From Tribonema minus (taxonomy: Eukaryota; Sar; Xanthophyceae; Tribonematales; Tribonemataceae), in assembly GCA_017506865.1 (NCBI GenBank), contig JAFCMP010000541.1, positions 186,001 through 250,000 of the forward strand: 64,000 nucleotides of DNA, written 5' to 3'. Below are positions 14,301 through 23,257 of the stretch, piece after piece. Within the stretch, counting starts at the first letter, position 1. Each line of letters begins with the position of its first letter. Position numbers and translations under genes: made by a program. The notes beneath the pieces are model-generated. The model saw nothing but the letters and a program-made list of their open reading frames with translations, made no database searches and was not told the DNA's origin.

Positions 14301-17300
14301 GCCACCTTTTGTGGGAGGGTAGGTGGCGGTCAGGACGATTCAGAGGCGAGAAGTGAGGTCCAACCCTATGCCCGTAACTCTAATTTCTGAGCCCTAGCCT
14401 CATCCTAACCCTACCAGGAGCAGAATAAGGCTTACGACTAGTTCCCTGTTCGTGTAAGGGTTGCTGGCAGTCAGCACCGGTCGCGTCAGCGTTGAGGGTG
14501 CGCCAGGGTTAGTGTTTAGGGTTAGGGTGAGGATTTGGGGTGCGCCGAGTCTAATCTAGGGTTAGGGTTTGCCCTACACTTTCTGTGCTGACGACGATGG
14601 TGCAGATTATACGTAGGCCTGAGCACGCCACGCAGGCAACTCAGGGTTAGGGTTAGGAGTCGGCGCATCCCCGCAGTCTATGAACTGTGATTTGCGTTCT
14701 ACAATCTCTGGATGAAGGCGAACAATCACCTGAATACACAGTGGATACGGTCTTGAAGGCTTCCAGCCAAGAAAAATGATGAAAGTCCACCTTGACTGTT
14801 GAAACAGGCTTCAAACAGCGAAAACGTATGGTACTCATATATCATTAGGGATTTATTACGTTGACACTACGCGCGTCTGCTGGTGCAGCCGCAGTGTGCC
14901 GCAGCGTCACCAAGCGCCAAATTCACCTACCGTAGTGTGCCTTCAAGACACGAGGCAGCATCCGCAGCTTGTCACCAACAGCCACTCTGACTCTGACTCA
15001 CTCGCGCCGCGCTGCTCTCTTGCCACGCAGCAGCAGCTCGAATGCACCATGGAGGTGGTGGGGATGGCCATGCAGGCATGGCTGCAGCATGCCTCAGACA
15101 CCAAGAACCCATTCGCCGCCAATCTAGAGAGCGCAACCAGGTACGTGTGCGTGTGTGTCCCATGATGAGGCTCAGCGGCACAAGGCAGCAATGAGCATAG
15201 GTGCTTTGCCGGGAGTCTTGAGTAGGCCCACGTGCATACACGCGCACAAGTCATTACAGCGCAAGGCCATCGCATCTACAGAGCAAAAGCTGTTCTCAAA
15301 CTTTCACGTACCGAGTGTGGCGCGTGTGGCTGGTGGTCATACATACATACTGCCTTCGCCATCAGGTGGTAGGCGCACGCAGTCTCGTGATTATGATAGT
15401 GCCTGCATGGCGGCAGCATGCATTCATCGCAAACATGTAAACCCATATGTTAGAGTTACGAGCCGGAACCGTCTGAACCGGCTCGGCTCCGGCTAGTCGG
15501 CGCAGCCGAAAAGACGGAATTTCGAGGGACCGTCTTTTCCGGCTTTTTTCAGAAATGGCTCGCACGGCTTATATCATGCAGGAGCGGTCATGTGGCTCAC
15601 GTACGATGTCAAGACACGAATGCTGATGCCGCCGCCGCTGGTAGCAAGCAAGCACAAGCTCACTCAAGCCACCACCCCATCTTTTTTCGGTTCACTTCAA
15701 CTGGAAGTTGAAGTTTGGAAGTTGAACTTTGGGTTGTTTTGTGCATCTGTGAGCAGATGCATGCAGCACGGGGGATTGGTAGCGTGCTTCGCTGATCGGG
15801 GTAGGCGAAAGGGGTTAACTCGCTTCTGATTGATAAGCTGGCTGCCGGCTTAACCGACTAAGACGGAAAAGACGGTCAAAGACGGTAGCAGTCACCAAGT
15901 TCCGTCCTAGACGGCTTAGACGGTCGGTGAGCTACCCCGGCTGCAATTCAGACGGTTTGGGGGACCGGCTCATAACTCTACCATATGTCACATAAGTCCA
16001 TCGTGAAAATGTAACCTAAACCTAACCTTAAACCTAGCCCTCAATCCTAAGCGTCCATCGCTCGACCCTCTGCTGCCACCTTGTGAAGCGCCGCCATCAA
16101 AAACTGGGAGGCCGCTAGGATAGGCGCGGCACGAGAGGTGGATGGTTGGTGTGAGCGGAGCAGGGAATGTGCCACACAGTTGCTTGTTTTTTCGAAACGC
16201 GCAGTGCGTCAGTCATGCATGGCCCTGCCATGCTGAAAAATTCTTGAAAGCTGACAGAGTGCGCTGTGCCAGAGCTGGGCAGTCGAGCTTCCAAGTAGAC
16301 TGGTCCACTACCTGCTTTGAAGGCGTCACCTGCCAAGCAACGAGGGTGCTTTCGCGTGAGTCAAAGCAGGACAGTAACCGCATTGGTGTAAACATTGAAG
16401 GCTGGGTTGAGGGGGCGGGATGAGGCTCAGAAGCTGTCCGCCTCAGCGCAGCAATGCTCAGCGCAGATCAACCCCTGCATATAATTTTGCCGTTTCAGTA
16501 GTTCCTTTTGGAGTAACATGAGTAAACGGCACGTGTTTGTTTCTTTTGAAGAGCGAGCAATCAATAAACCAACTTATCAATGTGGATCAGTGCTGAGCGC
16601 TGCTCTTGCGAGGGGTCATGCCGCTGTGTTATCGCCGCGCTTGGCCTGAGGGAACTGCCTCTTACCGCCGCCGCGCCCGCCATTACATCAAGTTTGAGCA
16701 CCGCCAGAGCGTCAATAAAACTGAATCAAAAGTTCGGCAAGCTCTAGGCGACAAGGTGTGGTTTGCGCTTAAGTTCCTTCCACCAATAACTGTGGTCGCC
16801 GCTGTTGCAGTCATTGGCCACGAGTTAAACAGTGCTATTATGTCTGAGAGCGTATAGCTCACCACCGTGCCAGGAATGGACAACCAAGGGACCCAAGCAG
16901 ACACAAGACTCGCGGCTAGTGCATGTGTTGCTAGAAGTGATCATTGAGAATTCAGGAGGCAAACATGAAGCCACCTCAGTGCTCAACAGGACCCCCTCAA
17001 CATGAGCTGAGCTGTGCGCTGTCAATATCCACAGTACATCGTCAAAGGACGCCTGTGTGCAAGCTTTCTAGCATTCAAGGCATGGGTGTCCAGTATGGAA
17101 AGGTCTCACATGTTCGGTCAATGGAAACGATTCAGAAGATCGTAGAGCTCTACGTGACAAGGAGTGGTCAGGGTTGGAGTGCCTTCCACCAATGACTGTG
17201 GTGGCCGCTGTTGCAGTAATTGGCCACGAGTCAAACAGTGCCATCATAGCCACAGCACATAGTCAAAAGACTCGTGTGTGCAAGCTTTCTAGCATTCAAG

Positions 17301-19945
17301 GTCACCTAGAGCTCAACGATCTTCTTGATTCGTTTCTCATTCAAGGAATGGGTGTCCAGTATGGAAAGGTCTCATGTGTGTGGTCAATGGGATCGAAGCA
17401 AAAGATCGTAGAGCTCTACGTGACAAGGAGTGGTTGGCCGCAAGAACCTTCCATCAATGTTTGACTTCACTTCCTGCTGTCGTTTGTCGCGGTGCCGCGG
17501 AGCCAGGTGGCTCGTGGACGAGCGCGCTGGAAAGTGGATCCGGCGCCCTAGCTACGCGCGCTATACCGCGCGCGACGTCATGCCCGCGCTGCTGGCGTAC
17601 GAGGCCTATCAGCTGGACCAGGCCAGGGCCTCCAACGTGAAGGTGCGTGCAATGCGTGCCTACCCGGGTGTGCACCATACGTACCCCACAAGCCTATTTG
17701 AATACATACCCAGGCCTATCAGCTGGACCAGGCCAGGGCCTCCAACGTGAAGTTGCATGTAATGCGTACCTAGGTGCACACTTTACATACGCCGCGAGCC
17801 TGCTAGAATACTTACCCAGGCGTGCACTATACATACCCTGCGAGCCTACAAGAATACGTAGGTAGGTGCACACCATACATACTCTGCACGCGCGCAACGA
17901 ATACATACCTAGGTGCTGCAACAAATTCATACCCAGGTGCACACCATACGTACCTGGTAAGCCTGCAACAATGCATACCCAGGTGCACACTGTATATGTA
18001 CCCCCCGCAAGCCTGCAGTGCGCACGCACGCGTCTTGAGAGTGCGTTTCGTCTGCGTCCGCCCGTGGTGACTGCCCGCTGCGGATCACGTCTACGCACCC
18101 ACTCTCTTCTTCAACTTGAAGTGCACGCGGCGGCAACCATGAAGCAGGACCACATTCACCTGCAGCCGCCCTAGCCTGATTGTGCATTGCAAGAATTTGC
18201 CCTCGTCCTGACGGTGTTGGGGGCCAGCCGCACTGGGACTGAGCGATCTCACATTGCCATTTTCCAGTACGCATGATAATTTGTCATGCGAGCACATGGC
18301 GAATGCGTCGTCCGCTGCCTGTCCCAGATTCATTGAGCCGTTTTGGCCCAGTGCAAGGAGTATCGGAGGAACCAGCAGTGTGCGGTCCTTCACAACAACA
18401 AGAAAGCCTTGGCTGAAACCGCAAGATTGCGCTAGCTCATGCGCGTCTGATGCGCATGTTTTGTCTGAGCAGGTGACGGCGGCGGTCAAGGACAGCAGCG
18501 GCGCCGCCGTAGAGACAGCAGTGATCAGCATTGATGCTGCAACGCTCAACGCCTCTCGCGATGGGGTGCTGCGGTTCGACGGGCAGCAACTGGCGGCCAA
18601 CCTCAAGGCTGGTCACTCGTACACCATCGAGCTCACCAAGAGGTACTTTCAAAGTTCACCTGAATCATCATTGCAGGAGGACGTCGACGCAGTCAACAGT
18701 TGTGCTGCGTCACACGGTTTGACACAATCCAGCTACAGAGCGGACACAAAGGTATACGACGACTGGACAGCACAAGGCACACTGCAACGAGCAGAAGACG
18801 ATGTCCACCTGAGCGCGCTATTGAGGATGGTTGTTGAGCGCTGCTTGATGCCTGCTTGCTCACTCTGTAGGCGGTGCTGCCGAGCACCAATGCTGCAAGC
18901 GCGTAGGGCAGTGAACACCTTGTGTCCTCCCCATTATTTTTGTCTAGCGCTGACGAGCACTGCTCGGCTGATACGCGTGTGCATCATGTCGAGTCAACGC
19001 AGCAATAGCGATGCAAGCTTTGGCGCAAATGCGCGCTACTGCCCTGCCCGCGTAGCCAGCTGCCAGTCTCTCACGCCTGCTACATCTGACGAGAGAGGAC
19101 GGTGCACATGCGATGCTTGCAATGTGCCAGTTTCATGGTTTGAGCGCTGCTAAATACCCGGTTGTCTCTTGCCTTGAGCCGCAGTCGCAACGGCGACGCC
19201 ACCGAAGGCATCGGCGCACACACACCGCTGCCCTGGTCTGGCGAAGCCAAGTGGCAGTCCCTCATGCCTGTCGCGCCCTCGGAGAATCACATACAGCTGG
19301 CCACCGCGCTCAGCAGCGACGCGGCGGCGGAGGGCGACATTGTCGGCGTGACCGTCACCCTAGATGCGGGTTCGTATGGGAGCGCGGACATGGTGGTGGC
19401 GGTTGTAGGGCTGCCAGGTCAGTGATTGGCGCCGCCTGTTGTGCTGCGATGCAGGCAGCAGCAACTCCTATGAAATGCCGGGCTGTGCAATGAAGGGTGT
19501 TGTGTGAATGTGTGTACCCGACACGGTACGCGCGGCTTGGCGTGACTGGTGTCTTGGGTGTGAGTCGCCTGAGTCAGGTAATACTTGAACCACAGTCATG
19601 GTTGTTGCACGCATCACCTATTCATCATCACCACCGTCTCTCATCACAAACCCCGACGCCTACCGTACCGCAGCGGGCCTCGTGGTGCAGCACGAGCGGC
19701 TGCGGCAGCTGCAGGCGTCGCGCGCGATCGCCGCGTACCAGATCAACGACGGCACGGAGGTCAAGCTCTTCGTTGCTTCGCTGCCCAAGGGACAGAAGAC
19801 GGTGTTGAGCTTCGACACTGTCGCCACGTTCCCTGGCACGTTCTTGGCGCATGCATCGCGCGCGTACGCGGCTCATGCGGTTGCCGGGAAGCACTGGGCG
19901 CCGCCGCTGCGCGCGACCGTGAGCCCCGCGGCCACCATCGCCTGA
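1..19945 (+). CDS. Alpha-2-macroglobulin-family protein, 5'-incomplete, 17 or more exons
   Basis: Exons supported by frame and splice sites: about 955 (or 1044)-1601, 2281-2441, 2899-2977, 3698-3910, 4630-4756, 5502-5592, 6548-6737, 8100-8219, 9899-9997, 10985-11207, 11809-11933, 13105-13188, 15031-15140, 17507-17642, 18473-18642, 19185-19417, 19674-19945 (TGA). From 2281 on they give 810 residues in one frame. A possible further exon ends at 46. The order matches the family: a bait-like low-complexity stretch, the A2M domain (VEFDLSDAITTLAV, then VIAGDVILMPIV), MPRGFPVE, the helical complement-like domain (LTASGLLFFLAV, RTVEWLVAQRDGKGNF, ARWLVDERAGKW) and a C-terminal beta domain (MVVAVVGLPG, then HASRAYAAHAVAGKHW). 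Known members trap proteases. Here the segment where a CxEQ thioester belongs reads FGRNDFANTLDGAFPTLMA, so no thioester is visible. Donors at 2978 and 11934 are GC. The N-terminus and any signal peptide are not seen. Confidence 0.85.
1610..1633 (+). repeat. 24-base poly-G run just inside an intron
   Basis: Eight bases after the donor at 1602 the intron enters an uninterrupted run of about 24 G. Exact length is uncertain in any assembly of such a tract. A similar run of about 20 G lies at 36967-36986 in the GH26 gene. Confidence 0.8.
2361..2560 (+). repeat. Exon-end duplication in macroglobulin intron (donor echo) with GTGA repeats
   Basis: The last ~70 bases of exon 2281-2441 with its donor recur almost unchanged at about 2470-2533. 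They again encode EFDLxxAITTLAVTADAYTK and again run into a (GTGA)n stretch. The second copy lies in the following intron. Splicing from the first donor keeps frame with the exon at 2899, so the copy is a duplicate junction and not a needed exon. Confidence 0.85.
4498..5340 (+). repeat. Acceptor echoes upstream of macroglobulin exons 4630 and 5502
   Basis: At 4498-4550 is a diverged copy of the start of exon 4630 (cagc...gagagcacgc...tacct...cgatggt). Before exon 5502 lie two copies of its acceptor region. The better one, at 5217-5335, has gcgcag followed by gggagacggacgtc. An older one is at about 5030-5125, where the flanking words accctc and tacctaccgtat recur. All are direct repeats of intron end plus exon start. 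Confidence 0.6.
6757..7062 (+). repeat. Dispersed repeat, copy 1 (with internal tandem part)
   Basis: This carries the element words GTAGAGCTCTAGGTGACAA, GTGGTTGGCCGC, CACCAATAAC, GTGGTGGCCGCTG and GGCCACGAGTCAAAC. After them come TGTGTGCAAGC and GGCATGGGTGT. Its first ~55 bases occur twice in tandem (6778 and 6837). Further copies lie at about 16700-16860, 17040-17260, 17262-17455 and, inverted, 60250-60395. No coding capacity is seen, so a MITE- or SINE-like non-autonomous element is the simplest reading. Confidence 0.7.
8292..8395 (+). repeat. Donor echo of macroglobulin exon 8100-8219
   Basis: The intron after exon 8100-8219 repeats its final ~50 bases and the start of the intron: CCAGCATC, ATGATGCGCCTCGA, then GGGGTGATATGAGCGCTGCAA, matching the true junction GGGGTGAGATGAGCGCTGCAA. 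Both copies are followed by a CTTCAAGTT-type word. Confidence 0.75.
11217..11475 (+). repeat. CTG/TGG trinucleotide repeat in intron
   Basis: Beginning ten bases after the donor at 11208 is about 260 bases of nearly pure CTG with a TGG block and scattered CCG interruptions. Read in frame it would give poly-Leu or poly-Ala, but it lies beyond a phase-consistent donor and is best read as intron. Confidence 0.85.
13171..14480 (+). repeat. Minisatellite seeded from an exon end, about nine units of 132-157 bp
   Basis: Unit starts, judged by the word GAG-GTGAGACGTGAAGCC and variants, fall near 13186, 13330, 13462, 13611, 13752, 13909, 14057, 14201 and 14341. The first unit is the real 3' end of macroglobulin exon 13105-13188 with its donor. 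The unit near 13450 still reads TTTGGCGTTGACTTGGAG, matching the exon. Each unit also holds CCTAACCCTA-type words, a GGAGCAGGGTTAGGG-like word and CACGTTTTGTGTGAGGGT. The rest of the intron to 15030 holds more GGGTTAGGG words (14510-14665) and nothing coding. Confidence 0.85.
16700..17455 (+). repeat. Dispersed repeat, copies 2 to 4 clustered
   Basis: Three copies of the element described at 6757 lie in the intron before exon 17507: about 16700-16860, 17040-17260 and 17262-17455. The last two share TGTGTGCAAGCTTTCTAGCA, GGGTGTCCAGTATGGAAAGG and GATCGTAGAGCTCTACGTGA, so they are a local tandem pair. Confidence 0.7.
17643..18000 (+). repeat. Donor echo plus ~50-bp minisatellite
   Basis: The final ~42 bases of macroglobulin exon 17507-17642 (encoding AYQLDQARASNVK) are repeated exactly at 17713-17754 inside the next intron. 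From about 17645 to 18000 the intron is a degenerate ~50-bp tandem repeat built on ACCCAGGTGCACACCATACG and GCAAGCCTGCAA. Confidence 0.8.
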
Positions 19946-20929
19946 GCGCTGCTGCCTCAGCAGCGCAGTTGGTGCTGCATGCAGTGCGTCGCCGTGCGAT
20001 GTGCAGGCAGCGCCAGCAGCAGCGGTGGCAGCAGCAGCAGCAACAGCGGCGACAGCAGCGGCCGCGGTGACAGCAGCACCCGCGGTGACTGCAGCAGCAG
20101 CAGCGGCAACAGCAGCAACAATGTGGCAGCAGTGGCGGTGTCAGCAGCAGCAGCAGCAGCAGCCGCAGTAGCGGGGCTCACTGCTCTGATGATGGTGGCG
20201 CTCACGGTGAAAGGTATTTGTGGGAGCAAAAGCTTACCACTCACTGGTGTGCCACCGAATTTGTGATTTGAATTCAGCATGTAGCATTGGAGCATGGCAG
20301 CAGCAACAGCAGCAGCGGTGTAGTGTGGCAACCGCCCCAAGAGCTACACCCTGTATGTGGTCGGTCGTCTACTTGGGCTTGCAAGTACAGCACATCTGAT
20401 GCCTCCCGCAATGCCTCCCGCAATCGCCTCATTGGAGGTAGCACATTGCGGTGAGTGGCCAGCCTTTTAATTGTGGCAGATTGATTTGTTTGTACAATGT
20501 CATTGCCATGCTGCTCATCTGCGGCATTTCTCCTGCGCAGAATGCTCACGGAGATTGCGTATACCTTTTGTGTATGTCGCGTAGGTGCGGTTGCAGTTGG
20601 TGGTCACAACACCAGCTGCACGCTGCATGATGCAGACGATGAGCGAGATCCTTTTCTCAAGACCAAGCTGTTGACGCCATGCGGGCACAGCAGTGTGCGG
20701 GGCACAAGTGTCTAAAGTAGTACAGGACGGGCCCCAACATGTATTCTTTACAACCCCCGCACTGCAACAACCTACTACTGCAACGATGCTTGCTCTCCCA
20801 TGTCGAGTTTCTGCTTTGTGCTTTTTATTCATTCTCGCTCAGGGCGCGAAAAAGCCCAGATGATTGGCATCTAGCTGTACGGAATCTACATGTCGTATGA
20901 CAGTCTGAAAGTGTCGTAACGACAACCAC
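19946..20929. other. Intergenic, with CAG-rich microsatellite
   Basis: Downstream of the macroglobulin stop codon is a CAG/CGG-rich low-complexity stretch at about 20015-20170, followed by unremarkable DNA. No coding segment with family resemblance is seen. The short open frames over the CAG tract are composition artefacts. Confidence 0.6.
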
Positions 20930-21610
20930 TCAAATGCCTCCGCCGCTAAATGGCATCTCGGGATCCTCCCCAACGTCCTCCTCTGTGTGCCCCCCCCCCC
21001 TGGATTCTGTCATGTGTGTCATGACACGGCCAGAGTACGCCATGTGGAGCGCTGCCGACAGAGCCGAGCGCAAGCGCGCCAGGGCGATGCCCTTAAGAGC
21101 TTTAGGTCGCGCTCCTCCGGGCACTGACATCCTGCTGGCATACTCCGTCGCCACAGCCTCCAGCAGCTTCCGCCCCTGCTCCCCGATGCTGCCAAATGAT
21201 CCTTTTGCCAAAGTGGCAAGTTTGTAGCAAAAATTCTGATCATAACGACCAGAATAGTGGGGTAGTCTTGGCGGCCTCTTGGTCGCGACAGCAACGCTCG
21301 GGGTCTGCTGCAGTCTTCTGCGCCCGCGACGCCACCTGTGCCTCGAAGCAGGTGACGTCCACCATGAGCGGAAGTTGACGTGTCGGGTCGTCGTAGCCGG
21401 TCACCGGGAAGGCGTCAGCCGGCAGCACGATGTCCATCCTGCGACTTCCCGGCGGCCCGGCGGATCCCAGAAACGGCGTGTAGTCCTCATCCACCAGTCC
21501 CGTTTTGAGGTATTGCCGCAGGATGCGCTGCGTGGCCCTCTTGACGTTATTGTGGACGATGGTGTCGTGCGCCTTGACGCGTGGCGCTTGACACAGTTTT
21601 TTAAAGGACG
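20930..21610 (-). pseudogene. Decayed retroelement ORF, 3' end (reverse-transcriptase-side C-terminus)
   Basis: Read on the minus strand, about 21605-21245 gives KAHDTIVHNNVKRATQRIL, then ADAFPVTGYDDPTRQLPLMV, DVTCFEAQVASRAQKTAADP. After a frame change, 21211-20930 gives AKGSFGSIGEQGRKLLEAVA and a helical tail. This order (a (V/L)DVT...SRA segment, then a GxxG...FL-type segment and a basic helix) resembles the C-terminal end of LINE-like ORF2 proteins. The frame change and the lack of a reverse transcriptase core show it is a dead fragment. I recognise the layout and not a specific family. Confidence 0.45.
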
Positions 21611-22538
21611 CCCCTTGCTGGTCAGCTGTCTGCTCCTGTCAAGCAGGCCGCCCTCGCCTCGCTGCTTGGGTGCTGTGACTGCTCAACTGACGAAGATGCG
21701 GGCTACACGTCCACAGAAACCAGTGGCAGCTGCAGGCCCTCACCAGGATGCAAGCGAGCGTGTTAGCACAGCATTGCCAACTGTGGCGGAAGAGGAGGAG
21801 GAGGAGGATGAGCGGGGCAGCAGGGAGGAGGATGTAGCCTGGCCACGCCGCAGCAGTGACATCCAGCGTCATTTGTTGAAGCAGCAGCAGCAGCAGCAAC
21901 GACTGCAGCAACGACTGCCGGTGCGGAGGATAACAGCGGCGACCAGAACGGCACGTCGGCACAGCAGGTGCTGACTTTTAGTGTGATAACCTGCACCGCA
22001 TGCTCCGCATCAACATGTTCTGCTGGTATAACTGTGCAAGCCGTATTTCTGCCCTGCGCTAAAGCAGCTGGAGACACTGTACCACACTTTTGGGCAAACC
22101 ATGCTCTGCATTTGCATAACCCTTCGCGTGCCGTGTTCCTCTTTCTCACAACGTATTGGCGTCGATAGAAGTGAATGAGCACAACGCACAAATGCATATC
22201 TGTCAGCGCAGCTGACACCGCCCCCTGCCGCCGCTCTGCGCATGCCTGAAGTGTCGTAGTCCTTGGTTCTCTGAGTGCAGATCATGCGCCTGGCTCTGGT
22301 TTCAAATGACTTTGAGCGCTGCTGCGGCTGTCAAGCAGCAGCGCCGCTGTGGCCGACGTGACACGGGCATCGGCAATCTGCGGCTGCTGCAGGTGTGCAT
22401 TGGCTCATTGCCCACGTTTTTTGTCTCCTGCTGTCGGTGATGTGTGCCAGATGCTGGTGGCACGGCAGCTTTCCGGACAAATGTCCCGCCTCTTCTTCAG
22501 CAGCTCTCTTGCGCAGCTGCACTGTAGCGACAAGATAC

Positions 22539-23257
22539 TGGCCGTCGCGCGCGGCGAAGCTGAAGTACCGCCGGAAACCACGCTGCTGATAGAGGAGGGG
22601 CATTGCATGGCGCGCGGGCACGGGGAGTGCTGGGTTCCCACGTGTGCAGCCGCCACCGCCGTCACCCTGCGGGCCCCTCGAGCCTCAGACTCGAAATGAT
22701 GGATGGGGCATTGGGTGGAACAACAACTTCGGCGGAGCGTGCATTCACCAGCCTGGGCCAGCAGCAACGGCAACGGAGCTTCCTGCGCACCCGCGTCTGC
22801 CTACCACGCTGACATCCTGGAACACAGGCGGGCGGCTAAAGGCGTGCTGCTTCGCTGCCTCCATTCTGCTTTCCCGCGTGTTCGGCTGAATGGAGGCAGC
22901 CGAACGCGAGAAAAAGCAGAATGTCCTGCAGCCGAACGCGCGGGAAAGCAGAATGGATGCGGCGCAGCAGCACCCCTTTGACCGCCCGCCTGCATCCCCG
23001 GATGTCAGCGCGGTAGGCTAACGCGGGTGTGCAGCGAGCTCCGTTGTGGTTGCTGCGGGGCTGGTGAATGCACGCTCCGCCGAAGTTGTCGTCCCACCCG
23101 GTGTGCCATTCATCGCTGCGAGTGTGAGTGAGGCTCGAGGGGCCTGTAGGATGACGCCGGGACCCAGCACTCCTCGTGCCTGCGCGCCATGCAATGCCCC
23201 TCCTCTATTGGCAGCGTGGTCTCCAACGGTACTTCAGCTTCGCCGCGCACAATGGCC
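22539..23257. repeat. Foldback element, two ~330-350-bp inverted arms
   Basis: The sequence from about 22539 reads back as its own reverse complement ending at about 23257, with the axis near 22898. Landmarks on the left arm are CGCGGCGAAGCTGAAGTACC, CGCTGCTGATAGAGGAGGGG and CTTCGGCGGAGCGTGCATTC. Each has its diverged complement on the right arm. Short CGAACGCG and GCAGAATG words fill the centre. It encodes nothing convincing and is probably a foldback or MITE-like transposable element. Confidence 0.8.

Noticed and set aside
13171..14480. CRISPR-like array
   Set aside because: Units are contiguous degenerate repeats without unique spacers, inside a eukaryotic intron.
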